NCBI RefSeq assembly: GCF_018294505.1
Contig: NC_057796.1
Location: 186,954,270-187,018,269 of the forward strand
Direction of reading: 5' to 3'
Origin: Triticum aestivum
Taxonomy: Eukaryota; Streptophyta; Magnoliopsida; Poales; Poaceae
DNA length: 64,000 nucleotides
Part shown: positions 43,790 to 55,302 of the stretch, piece by piece
Position numbering within the stretch: the stretch's first letter is position 1
Layout of the letters: every line of letters starts with the position of its first letter
Notes under the pieces: generated by a model
Told to the model about the DNA's origin: nothing
What the model saw: only the letters and a program-made list of their open reading frames with translations
Databases searched by the model: none
Position numbers and translations under genes: made by a program

Positions 43790-45727
43790 TGAGGGCTTAG
43801 AGGCAACCGTTTGCATAGGCCTTTCTGCGCGACAATCGGGGATATTTTTCACCCTTTTCCCCTAGGCCGCAAACACCCCCCCCCTCCACCGCCCGCCCAT
43901 GTTTCACTCAACTAGTCCACCCAATATCCATCGCCAGCTCCCCCTCCCCCAGATCCATAGCAGAACCCTCTCTGGCGCCGGCGTGCTCACCCCGGCCGTG
44001 TGCCCGCTCTTCGGCATCAAGCCTACCACCACTGTCGTTCCCAACACCCAGCTGCCCGCGCCTCACCGTCTTCATTTGCTTGCCAGCCACCCTCGAGCAT
44101 ATCTATACTGTAACCCTCGCCTCTCATGTGGTCCAGCCGGGTTTGCATCAAGAAACCTGCTAGTTACCGCTCTCCATCGCGGTGAGGCATATTTCCTTGC
44201 AACCCATCTTCCTATTTCGTTCTGTATGTTCCCAAATTGGCTATAAAATAACGGAGAGCGTATATATATATTCATTATCTACCTTCCTAACTAGTACATA
44301 TAAGTTGTATTTGTTCCAATAAGTTACTGCCGATTTACAAATTGGGGGCGCCCGAGTCACACAAACTTAACAAATAAGCCATACATCTTCTAAATTATTG
44401 CATGACATGTTTAGACAGCTTGATACCAAGTTGATAGTTTTATGCTTATCCTCATTTCTTGAGTTTCGCATGTGTTCTCTGTAGATGCCAACTAGCAGTG
44501 ACAGCGCTCATGCTTCAGGCGATGTATCTTCATCTGATTCCAACAACCCTAGGTCTTCAGCAGATGGTGAGGGATCAAGTAATCTTGAATGGGATAGAGT
44601 TGCATCAATTACCCTTCCATTCAGGACATGGAGGAATGCTCCAAGGAAGCCCACACACCAGCCTAAAGGTGTATATGAAGTAACCGAGATCGATTTAAAG
44701 TCTTGGGATCCAACTAAACCAGATAAAGCACACACGAAGTTCAGGAGTGTGTGTGGATTTGTTGGCAGGGCAACGCTCAACATTAATCTGCCAGGGTTTG
44801 GAAAGGCTGACACAGAAACACGACTAAGGATTGTCCAGGCGATCATGGATCACTTCAACGTTCCAGAGCAATGGAGAATGCAGGTGGAGCACACTGCACT
44901 GAAGAAGGCTAGGGATGCTTGGAGAAATTGGAAGCACATGTTGTACAAGAAGTACTTGAGTGAAGGCAAGGACCCAATCACCGCATACCCCGAAATTACA
45001 AAGGCAGACTGGGCAGAATTCAAAAGGGTCAGGGTAACTAAAGAGTTTGTTGAGAAGAGTGCCAAACAATTGGAACTTCAGAAGAAGAACACACACCCCA
45101 CTGTATGGTTGTGGCAGGATACTATGGCACGAAACCGATATGGGACCAGGAGGACAAAGAAGTAGTAGCGGCGGGTGGGAAACCGGTCTTTAGTGAAATC
45201 AGGGGCAAACGCGCCAGAGACTACTTGTGGGCACGTGCAAGGAGGCGTGATGACGGAACTTATTAATTTGAAAACTCACGTGATGAAGAACTGTATCAAG
45301 TGATTTTAAAGGCTTCCAAGATCCCTGGAAGGTTGTACAAGAACTCAGGGCCATGTGACATTCTGTCCGATGCTCTGGAAACAAGAGAGCCCCCTGGCTG
45401 TGCAAGGAGTATAGGTGTTAATGTCCCGCACAAGAGGGCTTTCACACTCAGCAAAGAAGAGAGGCTCAGCATGAAAAAAGCGAGGAGTGAAATGAAGCAG
45501 AAAGAAATGTATGAAAGGTTGAGGAAGGACATGTATCTGGCTGTTCGAAAGGATATTGAGGAGTCAATGATGATGCGGAAGACTCTAACACTGACAGATA
45601 GCCAGCAGATGGGAGGGGAGGCGGGAATGGAGGATGTTGCTTATTGCGCGACAACACCGCACAAGAGTAGCTGTGCATCAACTGACCCCAGCGACACTGA
45701 TACTGTAGCTGCTCATGATGATGCTAT
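43790..45727 (+). mobile_element. CACTA-type remnant with accessory gene ('CACTA-3')
   Basis: Defined by the Transposase_24-like gene and a C-rich leader (43870-43990) with a likely intron whose AG lies directly before the ATG at 44485. No CACTA ends were found. The right side is cut by the Angela-type LTR. Confidence 0.45.
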
Positions 45728-45730
45728 TGA
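44485..45730 (+). pseudogene. Transposase_24-like (Ptta/En/Spm) CACTA accessory protein
   Basis: The first frame (227 codons) reads PFRTWRNAPRKPTHQPKGVYEVTEI, KFRSVCGFVGRATLNINLPGFG, RIVQAIMDHFNVPEQWRMQVE, ARDAWRNWKHMLYKKYL, VWLWQDTMARNRYG. After a one-base shift near 45155 the protein continues EVVAAGGKPVFSEIRGK, a TAA near 45263, DEELYQVILKASKIPGRLYKN and a Lys/Met-rich coiled coil (KEERLSMKKARSEMKQKEMY). The order and Trp/Arg-rich pattern fit the plant Ptta/En/Spm accessory family. These proteins are thought to help element DNA binding; this copy is dead. The last residues come from the LTR that cuts it. Confidence 0.7.
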
Positions 45731-46598
45731 AGGAAATATGCCCTAGAGGCAATAATAATGTTGTTATTTTATATTTCCTTATATCATGATAAATGTTTAT
45801 TATTCATGCTAGAATTGTATTAACCAGAAACTTGATACATGTGTGGATACATAGACAAAACATCGTGTCCCTAGTAAGCCTCTACTAGAATAGCTCGTTA
45901 ATCAAAGATGGTTAAGTTTCCTAACCATAGACATGTGTTGTCATTTGATGAAAGGGATCACATCATTAGGAGAATGATGTGATGAACAAGACCCATCAGT
46001 TAGCTTAGCATATTGATCGTTCAGTTTTATTGCTATTGCTTTCTTCATGTCAAATACATATTCCTTCGACTATGAGATTATGCAACTCCCGGATACCGGA
46101 GGAATACCTTGTGTGATATCAAACGTTGCAACATAACTGGGTGATTATAAAGATGCTCTACCGGTATCTCCGAAGGTGTTTGTTGGGTTGGCATAGATCG
46201 AGATTAGGATTTGTCACTCCGAGTATCGGAGAGGTATCTCTGGGCCCTCTCGGTAATACACATCATAAGAAACCTTGCAAGCAAAGTTACTAATGAGTAA
46301 GTTGCAGGATGAGGTATTACGGAAACGAGTAAAGAGACTTGCCGGTAACGAGATTGAACTAGGTATGTAGATACCGACGATCGAATCTCGGGCAAGTAAC
46401 ATACCGATGGACAAAAGGAATAATGTATGCTGTCATAACAGTTCGACCGACAAAGATCTTTGTAGAATATGTAGGAGACAATATGAGCATCCAAGTTCCA
46501 CTATTGGTTATTGACTGGAGAGGTGTCTCGGTCATGTCTACATAGTTCTCGAACCCGTAGGGTCCACACGCTTAACGTTCGATGACGATTTAGTATTA

Positions 46599-47892
46599 CT
46601 AGCACATATGCCCGTGCGTTGCAACGGGAGAGATATTTTGTTTACGACAAGCAGCGGAAAAGATAATCGATTGTGTCCAAAAGAACGGTGTCCACAACGG
46701 TAGATGACAGAGTAAGGAGTTGCGATCTTCTCACTCGACATGTTTGGCCAATGAAATCTTGATAGTGGTGGGGTTGGTAGGCGTGGTGGCGAGCACCGAA
46801 CTCATGCCTTTTTCTTCCGCGTTCGCCTCCATCTCGGGGTTGTGCATGCCTCCTCATTTGGTGGATGCGTGACGACCATCGGGACACGGTTGCTTCGACC
46901 ACTCTCCTACGACGGTGTAACTGGATGGATTACTAATTACAACGCATAACTGGATGGATTACTAATTACAACGCATAAATCCTCTTTCACAAGCATAATC
47001 AGGCATGAATGTCCCTTAATTACGACGGTTTATTCTCTTTGATTATTTTAGTGCTCACGTTATTTTTTTTAAAGCCCGGACAGTTTTAAAAAATGTGAAC
47101 ATTTATTTTCCGAAAATTCCATAAATTTTTGGAAAAACACAAACAAAATTAGAAACTGGAATAGTTATTGAAATTCAAAAACAATATGTTGAAACCATCA
47201 ACCTTTTATAAAATAACAACATTATTGATTTTTTCAAAAGGAGAGCATTCAGAACAATTTTTCAAAATGTTTCTTAGACACATACATTATTATGTTTTTG
47301 AGAACTTTTCACTAAAAAGGAATATATTTTTAATATGGAACATTTTATAAAATATTATTTTTATAAATAAAACTCGAAAAATTCTAAAATAGAATCTTTT
47401 TAAATGGCAGCATTTTTAAAATTTTGAGGAAATTCCGAAACCAGTTTTTTAAGTTTCTAATATTTTTGAAAACAGGAATAAAATTTTGTAATGCTGATTT
47501 TTCGAATGTTTGAATAAAAAATTAAATTCTGAATATATATATAGTATATTTTTATTTCAAGTAAAAAAATGGGAAAAGGAAAACGAAACACAGGTGCAAA
47601 AATTTAGTTGAAACGGGCCAGCCCAATCTTGGACGACCTGTGCGTACCTTCAACTATTTGTCGCCGCGTGCGGCAAATAAGGTCTTTTTAACGCATGGGC
47701 AGGATAATTACTGGGTTGGCTTTGTTGGGCTGGAGTGCGCCCAGCCCAATTGCGGAATTCTGGAGAAATTGTTTGTCTTTTCTAGTAGATGCACAAAAAT
47801 TTAGTACCACCTGGGATACACAAAAATTATTTTCGACGGTGAACGGATGAAAATATTGAAGAAACACACCTTGCTTTATTAGTAGGTATAGA
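46599..47892 (+). mobile_element. 1294-bp insertion in the Angela-type LTR, TA-flanked
   Basis: LTR sequence stops at 46598 and resumes at 47893 with TA on both sides. The insert begins CTAGCACATATGCCCGTGCG and ends TTAGTAGGTATAGA. It is AT-rich and non-coding, with A/T-rich stretches near 47040-47560. The start motif GCCCGTGCGTTGCA also occurs at the ends of the foldback elements at 62230-62846. The superfamily is unclear: TA duplications point to a Tc1/mariner or Harbinger-like mechanism, but no clear inverted ends are seen. Confidence 0.65.
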
Positions 47893-48351
47893 TATGAGTT
47901 ATGTGATTTGGTGACCGAATGTTGTTCGGAGTCCCGGATGAGATCATGGACATGATGAGGAGTCTCTAAATGGTCGAGAGGTAAAGATTGATATATAGGA
48001 TAATAGTATTCGGACACCAGATGTGATCCGGAGGGTACCGGGTACATATCGGGTCACCGGAAGGGGTTCCGGGCACCCCCCAGCAAAGGTATGGGCCTAA
48101 TGGGCCAAGAGGGGAAACGCAGCACCCAGCAGGGGCTGGTGCGCCCCCCATATGGGCCGCACCATAGGAGAAAGGAAAGAGGGGAAGAGAAAAGGAAGGG
48201 GAGGGATTCGGCCTCACCCTTTCTTCCCTCCTCCCTCCTCTTTCCTTCCCCCTGCGGTGAAAAAGGAAAGGGGGGACGAATTGGGAAGGAACCCCAAGTA
48301 GGATTCGGCCTACTTGGGGCGCCCCGCTTGGCTGCTCCCTCTCCCTCCCAC

Positions 48352-48360
48352 CTATATATA
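48352..48360 (+). promoter_or_regulatory. TATA box of the Angela-type LTR
   Basis: CTATATATA, about 430 bases before the LTR end, as usual for this family. Confidence 0.6.
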
Positions 48361-48787
48361 TGAGGGGGGAGGCACCTAGAACACACAACATCTGTTAGCC
48401 GTGTGCGGCGCCTCCCTCCACAGATTACACCCCCGGTCATATTCTCGTAGTGCTTAGGCGAGGCCCTGCGTGGATCACTTAACCATCACCATCACCATGC
48501 CGTCGTGCTGACATAACTCATCTACTTCCTTGACACCTTATTGGATCAAGAGTTCGAGGGACGTCATCAAGCTGAACGTGTGTAGAACTCGGAGGTGCCG
48601 TACGTTTGGTGCTTGATTGGTCAGAACGAGAAGAAGTTCGACTACATCAACCGCATTGTCAAACGCTTCCACTTTTGGTCTACAAGGGTACGTAGACACA
48701 CTCTCCCCCTCTCGTTGCTATGTATCTCCTGGATGGATCTTCGTGAGCGTAGGATTTTTTTGAAATTGCATGCTACGTTTCCCAACA

Positions 48788-49734
48788 GTGGATTCCGAGC
48801 CAAGTCTATGCGTAGATGATATGCACGAGTAGAACACAAAGAGTTGTGGGCGGTGACCATCATACTGCTTACCACCAATGTCTTATTTTGATTTGGCGGT
48901 ATTGTTGGATGAAGCGGCCTGGACAAACCTTACATGACCACGTGCATGAGACTGGTTCCACCGACAGACATGCAACTAGTTTTGCATAAAGGTGGCTGGC
49001 AGGTGTCTGTTTCTCCAACTTTAGTTGAATCAAATTTGACTGCGGCTGGTCCTTGTTGAAGGTTTAAAAAGCAAACTTGATAAATCATCGTTGTGGTTTT
49101 GATGCGTAGGTAAGAACGGTTCTTAATAGAAGCCTGTAGCAGCCACGTAAAACTTGCAACAACAAAGTAGAGGACGTCTAACTTGTTTTTGCAGGGCATG
49201 TTGTGATGTGATATGGTCAAGACATGATGTGGTATACGTTATTGTATGAGATGATCATGTTTTGTAAAAGTTACTGGCAACCGGTAGGAGCCTTATGGTT
49301 GTCTCTTTATTGTGTGAAATGCAAACGCCATGTAATTGCTTTACATTATCACTACGCGTTAGCGATAGTTGTAGAAGCAATAGTTGGCGAGACGACCACG
49401 ACGCTACGATTGAGATCAAGGTGTCAAGCCAGTGACGATGGAGATCATGACGATGCTTTGGAGATGGAGATCAAAAGCACCAGATGATGATGGCCATATC
49501 ATGTCACATATTTTGATTGCATGTGATGTTTATCTTTTATGCATCTAATTTTGTTTAGTACGGCGGTAACATTATAAGATGATCCCTTAACTAAAATTTC
49601 AAGGTATAAGTGTTCTCCCTGAGTATGCACCGTTGCGATAGTTCGTCATGCTGACACATCACGTGATGATCAGGTGTGACAGGCTCTACGTACACATACA
49701 ACGGGTGCAAGACAGTTTTGCACATGCGGAATAC
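48788..49734 (+). mobile_element. 5' leader of the Angela-type Copia element
   Basis: Begins with a decayed initiator-methionine primer site (TGGATTCCGAGCC; normal form TGGTATCAGAGCC) and continues as the known non-coding leader of this family. It stops at 49734, where a CACTA terminus begins; gag-pol is missing. Confidence 0.75.
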
Positions 49735-50150
49735 CACTACAAAAAAAGACACATCCGTGACATTTTGGGCCGAACGAATTTTTTTCCTGTCATGCTTATG
49801 ACACTTCTATGACGATAATTGTGACAAAACCTGGTATCTTCATAGATGTGGTGGGCTCCTACTTCTATGACAAAAAATCATGACAGAAAATGGGCTTTTC
49901 ATCCTGGGCGGGCCGGAGACGCAGCTGCATGACATTCTTTGGGCCGTCCATGATGGAAAAACCATGGTAGAAGTGAGGGCGAGGAAAATATCGGGGGAGT
50001 TCCTGGTTACGGTGGGTGTTTGGGGCCGAGCGATGCGCGTTTCTCTTGTACGTACACACGTGTGTGTGAAGCATTGGGCTCTAACTGAACCCGAGCGAGG
50101 CGTTGGGCTCTAACGGAACCCGAGTGATTACACTGCAGGCTACGCGTTAC

Positions 50151-50240
50151 TGAACCCGAGCGATCGATCGATCCCTTGTTGTTAACTGAACCCGAGCGAC
50201 CGATTGATCCCTTGTTGTTAACTGAACCCGAGTGATTCCT
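50151..50240. repeat. 36-bp tandem repeat, 3 copies
   Basis: TGAACCCGAG recurs at 50151, 50187 and 50223 with CCCTTGTTGTTAAC spacers. Confidence 0.88.
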
Positions 50241-50336
50241 TCGCTACTGCTGCTAACTAAAGCCGACCGAACCCTGCTGCCTCCTTCCCTGGATGAACAG
50301 TGGAGCGTTATTGGGGGGGCGTTTGGATGAACAGTT

Positions 50337-50585
50337 CCCGGTGGGGGGTTGGATGAACAGGACCCCGTTGTAGTAGAGGTCGTTGCCGCTGGTTGAACAG
50401 GACCCCGATCGAGCCGGTTGGGGGTGGATGAACAGGACCCCGTGGAGGGCTGGATGAACAGGATGACCCCGTGGAGGGCTGGTTGAACAGTAGCCGGTGG
50501 AGGGCTGGATGAACAGTAGCCCATGGAGGGGTGGTTGAAAAGAACCCCGTGGAGAGGGCTGGTTGAATAGTAGCCGGTAGAGGAG
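50337..50585. repeat. Variable minisatellite based on GG(A/T)TGAACAG
   Basis: At least nine copies of GGATGAACAG or GGTTGAACAG with ACCCCGTGGAGGGCT-type spacers, unit about 25-30 bp with indels. Confidence 0.85.
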
Positions 50586-50717
50586 CGTGCGGTGGAGGCT
50601 GGATGAACAGGAGTCCATGGATGAACACTTGCAGGTGGAGGCTAGAGGAGCTCGACGGTGGATGAAGCTTGTGGAGGTAGTCAATGGTGGAGATGAACAG
50701 TATCCTGTGGAGTCCCG

Positions 50718-51000
50718 TTTTGCGGTACGCCACACCCCTCCCGATGAACAGGACCCCCGTTTGGACCGTAGCGCTCCAACACAAGTCCGTTTCCTCCATT
50801 TTGCGGTACGCCACACCCCTCCCGATGAACAAACCCCGTTTCGACCGTAGGAGGTCCAAGAGAAGTCCGTTTCCTCCGTTTTGCGGTACGCCAGACCCCT
50901 CTCGATGAACAGGATCCCGTTTCGACCAAGGCCGGTCAAACACAAGGCCATTTCCTCCGTTCTACGGTATGCCAGGCCTCGTTTCCATCGGTTGTTCTGT
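50718..51000. repeat. 81-bp tandem repeat, about 4 copies
   Basis: TTTTGCGGTACGCCA recurs at 50718, 50799, 50879 and (as TTCTACGGTATGCCA) 50960, each followed by CCCCTC-CGATGAAC and a GTTT(C/G)GACC block. Spacing is 81 throughout. Confidence 0.9.
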
Positions 51001-51344
51001 CCAAGCCGGTTGGCTCCCAATGCACACGACGGCCCATTTTGTTCTGACCTAGCCGGTTGGCTCCCCATGAACACGACGACGACGCAGTTTCTCCGTTCTG
51101 ACCCAGCCATGTACACGAGCCCTGGCTGTACGTATGTGCGAGTAGGCGTTCGAGACCCCGCCCGTATGTACGTACGTGGCCGTATTTACTTTCTTACACC
51201 CTGGCTGTACGTACGTGTACATGCTACATGCGCACCTCTACTACGACACATGCGCGCCTCTACTACGACACGTGCACGCCTCTACATCGACCAATATGTA
51301 CGTACACGTTCGCGACCAGAATGACAATGCTGCATATGCTTTGA

Positions 51345-52720
51345 CCAGGTGGGTCCCGTCTGTCAGGCACTTCCTTGTGTGCGAAGATGTAGCTGGTGGG
51401 TCCCAGCAGTCAGGGGGGTGAATCATTTTTTTGCCCATAATATGGACGCACTGCCTTGCGTGCGAAGATGTAGCTGGTGGGTCCCAGCACTCAGGGGGGA
51501 AACATTTTTTTCACGAAATACGGTGGACCGTCCAGTGGGTCCGTGATGTCAGGTGGCTGAATCATTATTTCCGCATAATAAGGAGGCACTTCCATGCTGC
51601 GGCCGTGGACCCAACTGTCAGCCTCTCCACGTATAGTACTCTTCCGATGGAACTTGGTCGTTGACCACATTGACCACGCCGCGCCGAGAGCACCAAGGCG
51701 GTGGACGATGGCGAGGCCTAGGAAAGGGACGACGCGGAGCCAGGGAAGACGCGGTAGTGGATGCCCACGCGGAGAGGAGTACGAGGGTTCACTGGTTCGG
51801 TTGCGGTGTGAGGCTGCCGTCGCCGCAGGGCCTGGCCAGCGGTGGGAGTAGTAGGGGGCGGTGATGCCTCCGCGGTAGCACAGCCGGCCACGGGAGGCAG
51901 GAGCAGGCAGCACGACCGGCGCTACTTTGGGCGGCTGGAGCAAGAAGACCAGAGGTTGAAGAAGCACTACGGCCGTTGGATGGACATCGTACGGTCACTG
52001 GAGCTAGAATCGTTCATATTGATTAAGTTGAAAAAGCCCTCCATCCCTATCAACTTAGTAGGCCCACATGTCAGCCTCCGACTATGTTGGGTCCCAGCTA
52101 GCAGGGGAGTATTCATTTTTTGCGTAATAAGGAGGCACTTACTTGCGTGCGAAGATATAGCTGGTGGGTCCGACCTGTCAGCGGGGGGAACTTTTTTTTG
52201 CGAAATACAGAGGCCCTTCCGGTGGGTCCCAGATGTCAGGTGGAGGAATCATCATTTTGCGTGTAATAAGGAGGCATTTCCTTGTGTGTGGCCGTGGACC
52301 CAGCTGTCAGCCTCTCCACGTATAGTCCACGTCCGATGGATGTCGTTCGTTGACCACGTTGACCACGACGCGCCGAGAGCACTAAGGCGGTGGACGACGG
52401 CGAGGCCTAGGAAGGGAACGACACGGAGCCGGGGAAGACTCGGCAGTGGTTGCCCACACGATGGGGAGTACGAGGGTTTACTGGTCCGGCTGTCGTCGCC
52501 GGAAAATAACAGGAGGTGTGGGTGAGTAGAGGAATGGCCTGCCCAGCAATGGAGTAGGGTGGGGCGGTGCGGCCTGTGCGGCAGCACAGCCGGCCACGGG
52601 AGGCGGGAGCAGACAGTGCCACCGGCGCTGGTTTGGGCGGCTGGAGCAAGAAGATCAGATATTGAAGACGCAGCGCGGCCGTTGGATTAACATCCAACGG
52701 TCACTGCTGCTAGAATCGTT
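51345..52720. repeat. Tandem duplication of about 0.7 kb, with a third partial copy near 53260-53600
   Basis: Copy 1 (about 51345-52015) and copy 2 (about 52075-52720) share GTGGGTCCCA, GTCAGCCTCTCCACGTATAGT (51617 and 52306), GTTGACCAC-TTGACCACG, AGCACAGCCGGCCACGGGAG and GGCGGCTGGAGCAAGAAGA. A shorter third copy has GTTGACCATGTTGAC, CACAGCCAGCCGTGGGAGG and GGCGGCTGGAGGAAGAAGA. Confidence 0.88.
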
Positions 52721-53760
52721 TGTGGACTAAGTTGACAAAGCCTTTCGTACACGTCAACCTAGTAGACCCACAAGTCGGCCTCCAAATCTGCCCCAAACAG
52801 CATACAACCCGAAATTTCTAGCCAGATTCAAATTAATTTAAAAACTAAACATACCTTAATTTAAACCCAATGAAATTTTACCCGCACAAAAACAATGAAA
52901 TTTAAAATATCAAAATCCAAAAGAAATAAGTATTTTGGAACTAATTGCCTGTTTGCTGTATTTTTTCATTTTACAGCCCATTTAATATTACTTATAGCCC
53001 ATTTCTTATTACTTATAGCCCATTTTCTAGGCAAAATGCATCCTCCTCGTCTTGAAAGATTTCCGGCCCAGCAGGGCGTAGAAAAGCAAGTAGGCCTACG
53101 TTGGTTATTTTGTAGAAAAACAAAATAGGTAGGCTAGCCATTTTCAGAAAGGAAAAAAACAAACTGGGCTGGTCATGTGCTAGACGGGCCACAGCTCCCG
53201 AACAACCCAGTTGATACCCTTCTCCGTCCCGAAAAACAAAATTACTGTGCGCGCTATTGGGTCCCTACTATCATCCTCACCATGTACATTCATCTCCTTT
53301 TTCCTCTCGGTTGTTGACCATGTTGACAACACCGGAGGGCGGCGCCGCGGCGAGCGAACCAAGGCGGAGGACGATGGTGAGGCCTCAAATGGGAAAGAAC
53401 AGGAGTCGGGGAAGATGCGTAGAGTTTTAGGGTTCGATGTGGCCACGATGCATGCGCAGCAGCACAGCCAGCCGTGGGAGGCGGGAGTAGGCGGTCCCAC
53501 CGGCGCTGGTTTGGCTTTGGCGGCTGGAGGAAGAAGAGACTGAAGAAACACGACAAACGTTGAATGTCAATCCAACGATCAAGGTTGGCACAATCGTTTG
53601 TTGACTAAGATGACACCAAGTAGCATACTTTTTTATATATAGGAAGAAAAGAAAAACTGGGCTCATTTGCATGATAACATTCCCGAAACTGCGACCGTTC
53701 GATCTTGCGTCGCAACTAAAACTGTGCGGAAAATGCGTTCGTCTGCTGTCCTCCTCCCAG

Positions 53761-53834
53761 GGGACGTTCGCCACATAAGTGACTAGCACCTTTGGTTTTC
53801 AACCGAGAGGTCTTGGGTTAGAGTCCCAGGAACT
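53761..53834 (+). other. tRNA-like segment (possible SINE head or tRNA fossil)
   Basis: A D-arm-like part (CACATAAGTGACTAGCACC) is followed by a stem TTGGT…ACCGA and a T-arm TGGGTTAGAGTCCCA, where the loop TTAGAGT replaces canonical TTCGAGT. The arrangement resembles internal A and B boxes of RNA polymerase III genes. No tail or duplication was found. It could be chance. Confidence 0.25.
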
Positions 53835-54257
53835 CACAATTTTGTCCTCCTTCCTTCCTCACAAAAAAAGAAAGAAAATCAAAGACTTGAGAAGGCGTAC
53901 AGAACAAGCTAGTGTACCAGTAAAGAGACGTTGCTGAGTTTTAGAAAAAAGAGAGACGTGCTCCTGTAGCTGGTTCGAATCCAAACCTAGACTATGACTA
54001 TATATGGTGCCATGCTACTCTGCAAGTAAGGGAACTGACATATCCAACGTTCGCTTCTCCTCTTCTCTACTTACTCTGCCTGGCATCAGAAGCTCTGGCC
54101 GCAGCAACCATGTCCGCTGGCTGCTTGTCCACCTGCTCTTCAGCAGGCAACAACCAGATATGCGCCAATCACCACCCGTACCATCGCCTGTGAGTCTCAT
54201 CACACCCCGCCGGCACACGCACCACAGCCGGTTTCTCATCACAACCCGCTGCCGTTG

Positions 54258-54763
54258 ATGTGGTGCCACTGCTGCAAATCACGCAGAGTCATCCGTCGCG
54301 TCTCAACCACAATCCTCAACACTGGCCGAGTCTTCTACAAATGCCCGAATCATGGGGTAATAATATGTTTAAGTGTTGTTCTGCTTCTTTCAGTTGCTGA
54401 TTTTTTAATAGTTTGGCCGATGATCTTCCAATTTGATTCGTGCAGAAAAGGGAAGATTCGTGTGATTTGTATTTCTAGGAAGTTGCTGATGTGGGGGAAT
54501 GCAACTACGCTGATTATTTGGTTAGCCGAGGAATCCCAATACCAGTAGGTTGGGGTGTTGGACAAGTAACTGAAGGAACAACAAAAGAGGAAGATGCAGA
54601 GCAGAAGGTTAAAGATGCAGTTCCTCTGATCATGGCCAAGCAACAGCTGCTGAACAGCCTTGACAGCAATGAGGAGATGAAAGAGCTTGTGAAGATAATG
54701 GGCAAAATCGATGTGCTCTGTAGGATGATTGTCTCTTTATCTCTTTATTTGCAGTGTATGTAG
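54258..54763 (+). pseudogene. GRF-type zinc-finger protein of CACTA-2, one stop
   Basis: Exon 1 (54258-54356): MWCHCCKSRRVIRR, LNTGRVFYKCPNHG. A GT donor at 54357 and an AG acceptor ending at 54445 give a phase-0 join to KREDSCDLYF. TAG at 54476-54478 then falls where relatives have Trp. The rest reads EVADVGECNYADYLVSRG, an acidic Glu/Lys linker and a coiled-coil end (NSNEEMKELVKIMGKIDVL-like). The Cys set CHC…KC…SC fits a GRF finger. Upstream, a short frame from 54110 may be a 5' exon, but I do not join it. This is the same protein class as the gene at 1230-1757. Confidence 0.65.
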
Positions 54764-55302
54764 CACTCGTGATGTATTCAGTGGCTATGACATGAGCACT
54801 TTGCTGAAACTAGTAATGAATGAAACCTGTGTAGCAGGCTAGGCATAGTGTTGTGAACATATAATGGTTTCTATTAACGGAAATCAGGGGGTATCCCTTT
54901 TTGCTCATAAATAAATAAATAGCAGAGGCCCTTTTGGTAATAAATAAATAAATTAGCAGAGGCCCTGTCGGGTCAGCTTTGTTCCCATTTGAAGACGTCG
55001 AGCAAATTGCAGTCCAACAACAAACTATGTCTTCAAATTCAAGTTTCAAAGCCAAATATGAGTACAACTAAACAACAATGTCATCATGTTTTAGTCGTCA
55101 TACAATCACCAAACACAAATGAACATACATAACAAGTGATGTTCCCACAGCAAAATACTAAACAACACGTTCATCAGGTTTCAGTTGTCATAGCAAACAC
55201 AATTTCACATAGTTGATAAAAAACGTCTTCTGACAGGCAAATACGACAAAAGCAATCTAATCATCATCCGCAGCAGCAGCGTCAACATCTTCGCCATGTC
55301 TA
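54764..55302. other. Spacer between the two convergent CACTA-2 genes
   Basis: No gene. A 30-bp direct repeat (ATAAATAAATAA…AGCAGAGGCCC) occurs at about 54905 and 54940. Confidence 0.5.

Larger units (their letters stand above)
45728..48787 (+). mobile_element. Copia LTR of the Angela/BARE/WIS type, interrupted
   Basis: The start region GGAAATATGCCCTAGAGGC and many later segments (for example 'cgggatcacatcattaggagaatgatgtgat'-like, 'ctgggccctctcggtaat'-like, 'gttcggagtcccggatg'-like) are the known face of the Angela/BARE/WIS LTR. It ends CCCAACA and is followed by a primer site. Without the inserted 1294 bp it is about 1.77 kb, the usual length. TATA box CTATATATA at 48352-48360. The first bases are decayed, so the exact left end is uncertain. 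The rest of the retrotransposon and its second LTR are missing. Confidence 0.85.
49735..53640 (+). mobile_element. CACTA-like non-coding element ('CACTA-4'), left end only
   Basis: CACTACAAAAAAAG is a typical CACTA terminus. The following 400 bases have many short TGTCATG/TATGAC-type motifs. No transposase is inside. From 50100 the block consists of several tandem repeats, including 0.7-kb duplicated segments. A matching TAGTG end was not found; the right limit is set where the last repeat copy fades. Open frames here come from the repeats (for example the 81-bp unit, a multiple of three) and are not genes. Confidence 0.55.

Noticed and set aside
50253..51116. Minus-strand frame of 287 codons
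   Set aside because: Made of tandem repeat units with period divisible by three; no domain and repeated amino-acid blocks only.
51842..52525. Plus-strand frame of 227 codons
   Set aside because: Spans the 0.7-kb duplicated non-coding repeats; no known domain and the frame is broken in the sister copy.
49735..53640. A complete CACTA element with both ends
   Set aside because: Only the CACTACAAAA end is visible; no inverted end with flanking 3-bp duplication was found.
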